Source of the DNA: Pedobacter sp. WC2423
Lineage (GTDB): Bacteria > Bacteroidota > Bacteroidia > Sphingobacteriales > Sphingobacteriaceae
DNA length: 64,000 nt
NCBI RefSeq assembly: GCF_040822065.1
Contig: NZ_CP162005.1
Span: 372,001-436,000, forward strand
Direction: 5' to 3'
The notes beneath the pieces were generated by a model. It did not search any database. It had not been told where the DNA came from and saw only the letters and a list, made by a program, of their open reading frames with translations. Made by a program: the position numbers and the translations under genes. This document shows, one piece after another, positions 9,157 to 16,854 of this stretch. Each line of letters starts with the position of its first letter. Within the stretch, counting starts at the first letter, position 1.

Positions 9157-9708
9157 ATGACATTTAATGAATATATTGCTGGAATACTGGATACAAATGA
9201 AGCCTTACCATTTCCTGTAGTTACCGCAACGTATTCCAAAAAATCTGTGATTACCAGTATAGGACAGGTCGAAAGAAATGTCTATTTCCTTAATAAAGGA
9301 ATCATAGAAATCGGTATGGAAACTGAAGCTGGCAATAAAATCATTGACTTCTATTTTTCCAACGATCTGTTTTCTTCTTATACTTCCTTTCTGTCACAAG
9401 AAAAATCAGATGTATACCTCTACTGTTTAACGGAATGTGTTGTAGAAATTATTCCCTATGCGCAATTGAATGAAGCCTATAAAACCTCGCTGCTCGCCAA
9501 TCAGTTTGGCAGACTAAGTACTGAAGAACTTTATAGGAAAAGAGTGCGGAAAGAAAAAGATGCCCTCACTAAAAATGCAGAACAAAGGTATCTTGAACTC
9601 GTTAAAGACAGACCAGAAATCATCAAAGAAATTCCTGTTCATCGCGTAGCCAGGTACCTTGGTATCCATCCCGAAAGCCTGAGCAGACTTCGTAAATTAA
9701 TTTCCTAA
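9157..9708 (+). CDS. Crp/Fnr-family regulator (cyclic-nucleotide-binding-like)
   Basis: The product has an N-terminal cupin-like effector domain (VERNVYFLNKGIIEIGMETEAGNKIIDFYFSNDLFSSYTSFLSQE, roughly residues 35-85 from the ATG) and a short C-terminal helix-turn-helix ending in VARYLGIHPESLSRLRKLIS. This form is common in Bacteroidota and usually has no recognisable cAMP-contacting residues. A longer reading from TTG 9133 adds eight residues, but ATG 9157 is the better start. It precedes a thioesterase and a DoxX protein on the same strand and may control them or the divergent ankyrin gene. Target and ligand are unknown. Confidence 0.8.
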   Translation: MTFNEYIAGILDTNEALPFPVVTATYSKKSVITSIGQVERNVYFLNKGIIEIGMETEAGNKIIDFYFSNDLFSSYTSFLSQEKSDVYLYCLTECVVEIIPYAQLNEAYKTSLLANQFGRLSTEELYRKRVRKEKDALTKNAEQRYLELVKDRPEIIKEIPVHRVARYLGIHPESLSRLRKLIS

Positions 9709-9773
9709 CATAGGTTAGTCTATTAAAAATTACGATCCGTTACCTTTGTCCCCATAAATAATCCGTAGAGATC

Positions 9774-10217
9774 ATGGTACATTTTCAAAGAAAATTAGCA
9801 TTACGCTGGGCCGATTTAGATCCCAACTTCCACCTCAGGCATAGCAGCTATTACGACCTGGCTGCTCAATCGCGGTTAGAGATCTTAGGCGAACTCGGCC
9901 TGACAATGACTGTAATGCAAGAACAGCACTTTGGCCCTGTCATCTTCAAAGAATCCTGTACATTTATCAGGGAAATTAAATCAGAAGACCAGATCAGCAT
10001 TAATATTAAAGTAGAGAAGATGAGTGCCGACGGATCAAAATGGTCAATTCTGCAAGAATTTACTGATCACGAAAATAAAATAAGAGCCATTCTTACCGTC
10101 GAAGGGTCATGGATAGATACCAAATTACGTAAACTGGCCAGACCAGTACCTCAGGTTGCACAGGATGCTTTTAGCCTGTTACCGAAAATGGAAAAAACAT
10201 TAAATGATATTTTTTAG
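9774..10217 (+). CDS. Hotdog-fold acyl-CoA thioesterase (4HBT type)
   Basis: This 147-residue protein has the single hotdog fold of the 4-hydroxybenzoyl-CoA thioesterase group. The N-terminal LRWADLDPNFHLRHSSYYDLAAQSR has the catalytic-region pattern of the family (W-x-D-x-D-x-x-H-xx-xx-xYY), and the strand SINIKVEKMSADGSKWSILQEF follows. Family members hydrolyse acyl-CoA or acyl-ACP thioesters in the cytosol. It starts 65 bases after the Crp-type regulator, suggesting coexpression. The natural acyl group cannot be predicted. Confidence 0.75.
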   Translation: MVHFQRKLALRWADLDPNFHLRHSSYYDLAAQSRLEILGELGLTMTVMQEQHFGPVIFKESCTFIREIKSEDQISINIKVEKMSADGSKWSILQEFTDHENKIRAILTVEGSWIDTKLRKLARPVPQVAQDAFSLLPKMEKTLNDIF

Positions 10218-10404
10218 TCTAAACTAGTATAAAAGCAGTATTCGCTGAATAAATGTAAATTAGAATAATTGCGGGAAATTCATTATCCTTTGATAAACTA
10301 TTACCCGGGGAAATGAAATTGATAAGACTTAATTTAATAGCTGAGGAGGCGAAACTTTTTGACACAATGGCTGTTCTCCTGTTGAAATTAATCGAATCAA
10401 AAAA

Positions 10405-10821
10405 ATGAAACTACATCAAACCAGCAAAGCACAGCACATCGCTCGTATCATATTAGGTCTGATCCTGCTAACCGCAGGAATCGGTCATCTGAGCTGGGCA
10501 AGGGTTGAATTCCTGGCACAAGTACCGGACTGGGTTCCGCTGAATGGAGATCTTGTCGTTATTCTGTCTGGAATTGCAGAAATTTCCATGGGACTTTCCT
10601 TAGTATTCTGGAGCAGCCAGCGCATCAGGATTGGCTGGATTGCCGCATTGTTTTTTGTACTCGTTTTTCCTGGTAATATTTCTCAATTGATTACACACAC
10701 CAATGCTTTTGGGCTGAACTCAGATTTGCTTCGTGGCATCAGGTTATTGTTCCAGCCAGTGCTTGTAATCTGGGCACTTTGGAGTACAGGAGCCTGGGCT
10801 GCATGGCGGCGGAATAAATAA
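10405..10821 (+). CDS. DoxX-like integral membrane protein
   Basis: The 138-residue protein has four predicted membrane helices: IARIILGLILLTAGIGHL, LVVILSGIAEISMGLSLVF, IGWIAALFFVLVFPGNI and ILLFQPVLVIWALW-like segment near the C-terminus. The family signature region LLTAGIGHLSWARVEFLAQVPDW fits the DoxX-like group, small membrane proteins linked to thiol redox or oxidative-stress functions. It is separated from the thioesterase by 187 bases without a clear terminator, so cotranscription is possible. A precise role is not known. Confidence 0.7.
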   Translation: MKLHQTSKAQHIARIILGLILLTAGIGHLSWARVEFLAQVPDWVPLNGDLVVILSGIAEISMGLSLVFWSSQRIRIGWIAALFFVLVFPGNISQLITHTNAFGLNSDLLRGIRLLFQPVLVIWALWSTGAWAAWRRNK

Positions 10822-10838
10822 GCTGCCCAGAGCAGATA

Positions 10839-11254
10839 TTAGTTTTCAGGCTGCTTTTTAGCACTGTAAGCCGCTTTAATCTCTTTGATATTTCCCGCCG
10901 TTTGATTAAAAAAAGCAATAATTTCCGGATAAAAGCTTTTGAATGTTGGATAGCGATCCCTGGAAGATTCATATTTGCCTAATAGCGTAACTAATTCTTT
11001 TGTCCAGAGGAAACCCTTATTTTGCTGTTCCAGAACCTCTGCCTTTACAACCTGATCATCACTTTGGTGATCAATTAAATATCTGACTACACAAGCTCTG
11101 ACCACAGATTCGTTGATCACACTTTGCCAGTCCTCATAAGCCTGACGCTTCATCTCTATCTGCTGTGAATCCAGCAATATTTTGCCACTGGCTTCAAGTA
11201 ACTTATCGTTGCCATCTTCCTCCAGAATGTGATTCACAAAAGAATGGTTAAACT
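10839..11254 (-). pseudogene. DUF4932 protein, C-terminal fragment cut off by IS66 insertion
   Basis: Read on the minus strand this encodes FNHSFVNHILEEDG and about 130 further residues, the second part of the protein begun at 14266. A chance reading frame starting inside the insertion sequence (MYLVGRIQ, 11276) runs into it but is not the native start. Joining at one copy of the 8-base duplication restores LIHEFNHSFVN, a zincin-like HExxH motif (HEFNH) expected for a DUF4932 metallopeptidase-like protein of about 387 residues. Since the catalytic motif itself is split, the gene is inactive unless the element excises precisely. Confidence 0.88.
11247..11254. repeat. Target-site duplication, left copy
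   Basis: GTTAAACT directly before the left inverted repeat; the same 8 bases follow the right end at 13511-13518. Eight bases is the usual duplication for IS66 elements. Confidence 0.95.
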
Positions 11255-11313
11255 GTATCCGCCCTACTAAGTACATCTTGACTAGCTAACTTTCTCGGTT
11301 TAGCTTTGCCTGT

Positions 11314-11598
11314 ATGAATAATTTAAAAGAAAAGCGCAGCGCGATGCACGCCATGATCGAAGATTGGCAATCCAGTGGCAAGTCAAAGAAAGACTATTGT
11401 CTGGAAAAAGGCATCAATGAGGCCAAGTTTTATTATTGGTATTCTCGGAGCAATGGAAAAGAAGATACTCCCCTGGGATTTATCCCGATCGTTCGGGATT
11501 CTGGTATTAGGGAGATAGAAGTATTTTACCCAAATGGAGTGAAACTGAAAGTTAATGGCGATCTGCCGCTTTTAGCTCAGTTGATTCGCCTGTATTGA
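11314..11598 (+). CDS. tnpA: IS66 accessory protein TnpA
   Basis: The 94-residue protein is the small first product of IS66 elements. Its N-terminal helix-turn-helix region (MHAMIEDWQSSGKSKKDYCLEKGINEAKFYYW) is typical of the TnpA/InsN-type DNA-binding protein that assists transposition. It begins 59 bases inside the left end and is followed one base later by tnpB. Confidence 0.9.
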   Translation: MNNLKEKRSAMHAMIEDWQSSGKSKKDYCLEKGINEAKFYYWYSRSNGKEDTPLGFIPIVRDSGIREIEVFYPNGVKLKVNGDLPLLAQLIRLY

Positions 11599-11599
11599 A

Positions 11600-11938
11600 A
11601 TGTTCTCACTAGGATCTTCGCATCGTTTTTATCTTTATTCGGGGCATTGTGATATGCGTAAAAGTTTTGATGGGCTTTGCGGATTAGTCAGCTCCGGGCT
11701 GCAACGCAGTCCCACCAGCGGTGAAGTGTTTGTTTTTTTGAATCGCAGTCGTACACACATCAAACTACTACATTGGGAAAGTGGGGGCTTTGTTCTCTAT
11801 TACAAACGGCTGGAACAGGGCACCTTTCTTGCTCCAAAAGGCGGGGAAAATGAAATGTCATGGAGCGATCTGGTGCTGATGGTAGAGGGCATTCATGTGG
11901 TAAAGAGTATTCGAAAAAAACGTTATTCATTAGCATAA
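11600..11938 (+). CDS. tnpB: IS66 accessory protein TnpB
   Basis: This 112-residue protein contains the conserved IS66 Orf2 core: YLYSGHCDMRKSFDGLCGLV at residues ~11-30, then FVFLNRSRTHIKLLHWESGGFVLYYKRLEQG, the usual IS66 TnpB signature. It is required for transposition of other IS66 members but its biochemical action is unclear. It overlaps no neighbour and sits between tnpA and the transposase. It is unrelated to the RNA-guided nuclease TnpB of IS200/IS605. Confidence 0.95.
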   Translation: MFSLGSSHRFYLYSGHCDMRKSFDGLCGLVSSGLQRSPTSGEVFVFLNRSRTHIKLLHWESGGFVLYYKRLEQGTFLAPKGGENEMSWSDLVLMVEGIHVVKSIRKKRYSLA

Positions 11939-11988
11939 AAACAGGCTTTTATCTTGTTAAATAGCTGGTAAATCCGTATTTTTAGCGT

Positions 11989-13494
11989 ATGGAAACGGCA
12001 CTGGAAAATCTATCGAAAGAGGACCTTTTAAAGGTTATTTCCAGCCGTGATGAAAAGATAGATTCCCTTTCCCAAGAACGCGATTATCTGAAATCGCAAG
12101 TGGAGATGTACAAACGTATGCAGTTTGGACAGAAACGTGAGCGCTTTGAAGGTGACTCAAACCAAACGATGCTTCCTTTTGGAGCTGAGCCTGCTGAAAT
12201 AGAGCAACAACACGAAGTAATCAAGGAAAAGATTGAATATGTACGTAAGCGTCCTAATCACAAAGGACGAGCTAAACTTCCAGCCCATCTTCCTGTAGAA
12301 GAGATCGAGATCCACCCTGATGGTGATTTATCAGAGACGGTATGCATTGGCAAGGAAATCACCGATGAATTAGAATGTGAGCCTGCTAAGTTCTATATTA
12401 AACGATATATCCGTTATAAATATGCAGCTAAAAATGGTGAAGAGATCAGGATCGGAGAACTTCCTGAGCGTGTAGTCGACAAAGGAATACCAGGATCGGG
12501 GCTGCTGGCGATGATAGTCACGGGCAAGTATGCTGATCACCTCCCGCTGTACCGCCAGAAGCAGATCTTCGCCAGGGAAAATATACAAATCCCATCATCA
12601 ACAATCGAAGGATGGACCAAACAAGCGCTGGAAAAACTAGAACCACTGTATGATCAGCTCATTTTCGACACCAAATCCAAAGGCTACTTACAGGTCGACG
12701 AAACGCCAATAAAGGTACTGGATAGCGATAAAAAAGGCGCTGCCCATCAAGGTTATTATTGGGTTTATCACGCTCCGCTGGACGGAACCGTGGTGTTTGA
12801 TTATAGTCCCACCCGTGGTGGCATCGCTGCTGTACCCATGCTTGGAAACTTCAAGGGATATCTTCAGACCGACGGCTATGCCGTGTACGAAAAATACGGA
12901 AAAAAGAAAGAGGTGACGCACCTGGCCTGCTGGGCGCATGCTCGCCGTGAGTTTGAAAAATCACTGGACAATGATAAACCAAGAGCTGAAAAGGCGTTGC
13001 TGTTGATCCAAAAATTATATGCTGTAGAGCGGCAAGCTAAACAAGGAAGCCTTTCTTCCCAGAAGATCAAGGAGCTGAGACTTGCTGAGTCTTTACCAGT
13101 AATCAATGAACTTGGTAAATGGATCTTTGAAGAAATAAAGACTACGCTCCCTAAAAGCCAGATCGGAAAAGCGATGGCCTATGCTTACGCTCGATGGGAT
13201 GCTTTATCGGCTTACTTATATGATGGAAATCTACAGATCGACAACAATCTTGTCGAAAATGCGATAAGACCAGTGAGTTTGGGCAGAAAAAATTACCTCT
13301 TCGCAGGAAGCCATGAGGCTGCACAGCGGGCAGCAATGATATATTCGTTCTTTGCTATATGCAAGAAACATGAGGTAAACCCTTTTCGCTGGCTAAAACA
13401 TACACTGCAAAATATCATGTCCATAAACCACAAAAACATCAAGGATCTATATCCCCAGAACTATAAACAAATTATCGAGCAATCAAACATGTAG
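11989..13494 (+). CDS. tnpC: IS66 transposase (DDE)
   Basis: The 501-residue transposase has an N-terminal leucine-zipper-like coiled coil (~residues 5-45, LSKEDLLKVISSRDEKIDSLSQERDYL) and the KRMQFGQKRERFE motif, a zinc-finger-like middle region, and a DDE catalytic domain. The probable catalytic triad is Asp237 (LQVDETPIKV), Asp295 (YLQTDGYAVYE) and Glu423 (NNLVENAIRP). The C-terminal helix bundle contains FFAICKKHEVNPFRWL. It is uninterrupted and of normal family length, so the element should be competent. It stops 16 bases from the right end of the element. Confidence 0.97.
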   Translation: METALENLSKEDLLKVISSRDEKIDSLSQERDYLKSQVEMYKRMQFGQKRERFEGDSNQTMLPFGAEPAEIEQQHEVIKEKIEYVRKRPNHKGRAKLPAHLPVEEIEIHPDGDLSETVCIGKEITDELECEPAKFYIKRYIRYKYAAKNGEEIRIGELPERVVDKGIPGSGLLAMIVTGKYADHLPLYRQKQIFARENIQIPSSTIEGWTKQALEKLEPLYDQLIFDTKSKGYLQVDETPIKVLDSDKKGAAHQGYYWVYHAPLDGTVVFDYSPTRGGIAAVPMLGNFKGYLQTDGYAVYEKYGKKKEVTHLACWAHARREFEKSLDNDKPRAEKALLLIQKLYAVERQAKQGSLSSQKIKELRLAESLPVINELGKWIFEEIKTTLPKSQIGKAMAYAYARWDALSAYLYDGNLQIDNNLVENAIRPVSLGRKNYLFAGSHEAAQRAAMIYSFFAICKKHEVNPFRWLKHTLQNIMSINHKNIKDLYPQNYKQIIEQSNM

Positions 13495-13510
13495 TCTATA
13501 GGGCGGATAC

Positions 13511-13518
13511 GTTAAACT
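13511..13518. repeat. Target-site duplication, right copy
   Basis: GTTAAACT directly after the right end of the IS66 element, identical to 11247-11254. Confidence 0.95.
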
Positions 13519-14266
13519 CATGAATTAAGGTAGGCAGATAGTCATTCGTAGAAAATAATGGTTGACTTGTTTCATCGAAAGTCCAGCAACCCATTATGGC
13601 ATAGACGATCTTTTTTTTTCCGGCGGGGAACACGCCCGGGCCATAATTAGCACCACCATTGGCAAGGCCAACGACAGTTTTGTAATCTACACTATGATCG
13701 CCATAGTAAGCCGGATACCAGGCAGAATCAAAGCTTGCCGCCGCCTGATTAAACCGGGCTGTGGCTTCTTTATAAACTGCCTGATGATTTTTATAAAATA
13801 CTTCAAATGCAGAAGTCTTATAAAAGTCGTTCAGCAGCTTCACAAATTTCAGTGCATCTTCCATTTCCCATTTTCCTGCTATACTGCTTTTTGAAACTTT
13901 GATCATAGAAAATTGATCGCCTTTGAGTTCAAGATTTACAGCAAGGAACATGACTCTTGAAAAACCCATTCCCTTTTCATCACTCAGTTTCTTTGCAAAA
14001 CCGATTACTGGCTGATCCTTATATTTTCCAAAATAAGCATTAATGTCTTTGATATACTGCTTGGCAAAATTCATATTGTACTCAGGATTTCCTGCAAGCC
14101 TGAAGACAATGCTCAGCAATTCTATTCTTCGGTCTACTGTTGATTCAACAGCCTCTGTTTTAACAGATGCAGAAAGCTGACTGGTAAAAGCAGGAGCTTT
14201 GGCAAAAGAAAAAGTGCTGATCAATAGCAGCAGAAAAGTAATAGTTAATTTCATTGGCTGGAACAT
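13511..14266 (-). pseudogene. DUF4932 protein, N-terminal fragment cut off by IS66 insertion
   Basis: Read on the minus strand this gives a signal peptide (MKLTITFLLLLISTFSFAKA; the better start is ATG 14254, five residues inside the longest frame) and about 230 further residues up to LIHEF-N, where the insertion sequence begins. The remaining four codons and stop come from the element. The protein was an exported DUF4932-type enzyme with a zincin-like HEFNH motif completed by the fragment at 10839-11254. The truncated product could still be secreted, but lacks its second metal-binding histidine. Confidence 0.85.
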
Positions 14267-14356
14267 TAATTCTGAATAACCGAAGTTATAAAAAAATAAA
14301 TCAGAACATAATACCTGTGATAAGCGTTATAACGATTAAAACCTATAAAATAAATA

Positions 14357-14932
14357 ATGAAACATACATCTTATCAGGAAGCGATCGAAGAATATGAATT
14401 AAAAGAAAACGAACAAGCTTTATTGCTTTACGCACATTATGGCAGGGCAATCTATATGGGGCAGGTTTTAGAGCAACAGACTATCAATATGTTAGCAATA
14501 GATGACATCGTTAAAACCAAACCTGATTCACAAGCTTCCTACGAAGCTATCTGGGCTAAATATGACCATAGTAAAATGATGGTAGGGGTAATGACAACCC
14601 TTTTACAAGAGGCTTATCAAATCAGTGACATTGATATGGAAGAATTCAGGGAAGTATTGGTATTAAGAAATAATTTGGCCCACAGATACTTCAGATTTAA
14701 TGATGTATTATTCTCTTCGCACGGTGGTCGTAAACGCATGATCAAAGACTTTGTAGACTTCACCAACAGTATCAAGGCAATAGAAGAAAAACTATCAGTT
14801 TATATCGCGTCCTATAATAGTGCAGCGGGTTTAAGTGCAGAAAGAATAGCTGAATTACTAGCAGAAAGAAAAGAAGAGTGGAAGGACAAAGTGATCGATG
14901 ATACCTATGATAGTTCATTAAAGTATACCTAA
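14357..14932 (+). CDS. HEPN-like all-helical protein
   Basis: The 191-residue cytosolic protein is all-helical in appearance. It contains RNNLAH at residues 104-109 (in EVLVLRNNLAHRYFRF), which matches the Rx4H catalytic motif of HEPN RNase domains, preceded by a long helix and a conserved-looking acidic stretch. There is no adjacent MNT-type nucleotidyltransferase or other antitoxin partner. It is followed by a rhodanese gene 26 bases downstream. HEPN membership rests on the motif and helical context only; Rx4H can occur by chance, but the surrounding LRNxLAHRYF pattern is typical of HEPN-like proteins. Confidence 0.5.
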   Translation: MKHTSYQEAIEEYELKENEQALLLYAHYGRAIYMGQVLEQQTINMLAIDDIVKTKPDSQASYEAIWAKYDHSKMMVGVMTTLLQEAYQISDIDMEEFREVLVLRNNLAHRYFRFNDVLFSSHGGRKRMIKDFVDFTNSIKAIEEKLSVYIASYNSAAGLSAERIAELLAERKEEWKDKVIDDTYDSSLKYT

Positions 14933-14957
14933 CCTTTGACACACATTGCCCCGGACT

Positions 14958-15413
14958 ATGTTTAAAAATATGCTATTAAAATTATCATTTATTTTATTAC
15001 TATTTACAGCGACAACAGCTGTTGGTTATGCACAGGTTTCAAAGTCCAGTTTTCAAACTAATCCATGGAAAGAGGGGCAGTTGATTTCGCCTGCAGCACT
15101 GGCTGGAATGATCAGTAAGAAAGAAGATGTTAAGGTTTACAATATCGGAGTTGTTCAAAATATAAAAGGGGCAACGAATCTGGGTGCAGCAAGTGAAACA
15201 GAGAATCTGAATAAGCTGAAGGAAATTCTGAAGACCACGGCTAAAAATAAAGCTATTGTAATTTATTGCGGATGTTGCCCGATGGACAGATGCCCGAACA
15301 TCAGACCAGCATTTAAAGCTTTTGTGGATCAGAAATTTACAAATGTGAGGTTATTGGAACTTCCAACAAATATCAAAACCGACTGGATTGATCACGGCTA
15401 TCCTGTAGAATAA
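14958..15413 (+). CDS. Exported rhodanese-like protein
   Basis: Starting at ATG 14958 (a TTG frame at 14946 adds four residues), the ~151-residue protein has a signal peptide ending GYAQ. A rhodanese-like fold follows: ISPAALAGMISKKEDVKVYNIGVVQNIKGATNLGAA, then IVIYCGCCPMDRCPNIRPAFKAF where the active-site cysteine would sit, then RLLELPTNIKTDWIDHGYP. The active loop is unusual, with four cysteines in CGCCPMDRC, which may bind a metal or form a disulfide instead of simple sulfur transfer. It probably acts in the periplasm. It lies on the same strand just behind the HEPN-like gene. Confidence 0.75.
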   Translation: MFKNMLLKLSFILLLFTATTAVGYAQVSKSSFQTNPWKEGQLISPAALAGMISKKEDVKVYNIGVVQNIKGATNLGAASETENLNKLKEILKTTAKNKAIVIYCGCCPMDRCPNIRPAFKAFVDQKFTNVRLLELPTNIKTDWIDHGYPVE

Positions 15414-15466
15414 AAAAATACTTTATCGGAATAGTTCATGACAATCAATGGATAGCTAGAATAAAC

Positions 15467-15799
15467 TTAATGTCCCGCTGTTTTAGAGAATAAGTTAATG
15501 ATTACTACCCCGGCAACAATTAAGGTCATTCCAATAAGCGCAGGGGTGTCAGGGATTTGCTGATAGACAAAGATTCCGATAATAGTAATGAAAACGATAC
15601 CTGCACCGGCCCAAATTGCATAAGCAGTTCCTACAGGCATAGTTTTAACGGCTATGCTCATGAAATAAAAGGCAAGGACTATGCCTGTAATTGAAATAGC
15701 ACTCGGAAGTAATTTTGTAAAGCCATCAGATTTTTTCAAAAAAGTGGTTCCGGTAATTTCACTGATAATCGCTAACAACAGAAACAAATACGCTTTCAT
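15467..15799 (-). CDS. SMR-family small multidrug exporter
   Basis: From ATG 15799 the protein has 110 residues and four membrane helices, the standard EmrE size; the longer frame upstream is not credible. Glu14 in ISEITGTTFLK is the proton/substrate-coupling glutamate of the family, and AYAIWAGAGIVFITIIG is the conserved helix 3 region. It exports cationic compounds by proton antiport in the inner membrane, acting as a dimer. The sequence resembles the EmrE/QacE group (WAGAG) more than the guanidinium exporters. It stands alone. Confidence 0.92.
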   Translation of the reverse strand: MKAYLFLLLAIISEITGTTFLKKSDGFTKLLPSAISITGIVLAFYFMSIAVKTMPVGTAYAIWAGAGIVFITIIGIFVYQQIPDTPALIGMTLIVAGVVIINLFSKTAGH

Positions 15800-15969
15800 A
15801 AAAGGATGTTTTAATTTGACAGGACAAAGAAATGATGATTTTAAACAATGGGCTAATGTAGTTACAAGCAAATTAAAAACAGGAGATATCCCGTACCTAA
15901 TACAATTAATGGTAATGCAAATGATAGCACCCTGACCGGGGGCTTGATATAGGATGGGTATATTGCTTA

Positions 15970-16527
15970 TTAAGAGCCCTTTTTTGATTTAAGCTTGTAT
16001 AAGTATATACTCTTATTTCCCGTTTTGTCTTCTTTAGACAGGACACCTGACTCCGTTAACCTGTTGAGTTGTCTTGAGATTTCTTTGCTGCTGAAATCCC
16101 GTTTATATTCTTTTTTTATATATTTTCTGACATAATTAACTTCTCTCTGTTCAGCAAAGAAGAAAGTTGGAATTAATTCCTTTTTTATGAAATAAGCTAT
16201 ACTTTCTTCTCCTTGTCTGGCAACGAAGAACTGAGGATTGTTGACATTTTCTTCGTAAAAGTTTTTGATGGGCTCTATAGTATCCCATTTTTTGAGTTTA
16301 AAGAGTTTGGCTGAGAAGATCACATCAATCTCTACTCCGAAGAAATCTGCTATCTTTCCGGCGGTTTTACTTGAAATAGAGGCTTTTCCATTTTTTATTG
16401 TACGGAGATGGTTTAAAGAGATATCAGTTGCAATTGCCAATCCTGTCACATTAATGCCTGTTTGATTAAGTAGAGAAGTAAGCTGTTTTCCAACTAGTTC
16501 AGCCCTCAGATATTCATTTTCTTCCAT
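15970..16527 (-). CDS. XRE-type helix-turn-helix regulator
   Basis: The 185-residue protein has an N-terminal XRE-like helix-turn-helix (VTGLAIATDISLNHLRTIKNGKASISSKTAGKIADFFGV, residues ~26-66) and a second, probably winged-helix, segment near the C-terminus (FSSKEISRQLNRLTESGVLSKED, ~145-167). Two DNA-binding units in one small protein is uncommon. It is divergent from the TlpA-SusCD operon across a 327-base region with dyads and direct repeats, so control of that operon is possible. Target and signal are unknown. Confidence 0.7.
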   Translation of the reverse strand: MEENEYLRAELVGKQLTSLLNQTGINVTGLAIATDISLNHLRTIKNGKASISSKTAGKIADFFGVEIDVIFSAKLFKLKKWDTIEPIKNFYEENVNNPQFFVARQGEESIAYFIKKELIPTFFFAEQREVNYVRKYIKKEYKRDFSSKEISRQLNRLTESGVLSKEDKTGNKSIYLYKLKSKKGS

Positions 16528-16854
16528 AATAAATCAAAAAGAGATATAAATCTGTCCTCATTATTAATGAAATAGTTGTTATTGTGGATTCAGAATTATA
16601 TCTTTACACTATGATTTAATAGATATCTAGAATAGAGAAATATTGTATGATGATTTTCCTTATCATACGTGTATTAAACAGAGGCTTATTCCTATACTTT
16701 AAGATTATTTATCCTTCCTTCCGACAATTGTCGTGATGCATCCTGTATGCACAGAAACCTAAAACCATAACCTAAAACCTTTTTGACTGCCGGTTAATCA
16801 ATTCTGATAAGAATTGTATTGATCTGATTTTTTAATCATCACTAACCAATAAAC
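16528..16854. other. Divergent regulatory region
   Basis: No gene is seen. The region between the XRE regulator and the thioredoxin-SusCD operon holds a perfect 12-base palindrome CGACAATTGTCG (16722-16733), an interrupted dyad TGCAT...ATGCA (16737-16751), and two direct copies of AACCTAAAACC (16756-16766 and 16769-16779, 13-base period). These are plausible protein-binding sites, not proven ones. Confidence 0.4.

Larger units (their letters stand above)
11255..13510 (+). mobile_element. IS66-family insertion sequence, complete
   Basis: The element is 2,256 bases long. Its ends are imperfect inverted repeats, identical over the first 12 bases (GTATCCGCCCTA) and matching at about 19 of 25 positions (11255-11279 against 13510-13486). 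It encodes the three standard IS66 proteins, tnpA, tnpB and tnpC, in order on the plus strand, all intact. The perfect 8-base target duplication and intact genes indicate a fairly recent insertion. Confidence 0.97.

Noticed and set aside
10839..11276. A separate 145-residue gene starting at 11276
   Set aside because: The first residues are encoded by the end of the IS66 element; the rest is the interrupted C-terminal part of the DUF4932 gene.
11600..11938. TnpB as an RNA-guided nuclease
   Set aside because: The 112-residue protein is the IS66 accessory protein of the same name; there is no RuvC domain or guide RNA feature.
13562..13894. A 110-codon plus-strand reading frame
   Set aside because: It is antisense to the DUF4932 fragment and has no family-like features; taken as a shadow frame.
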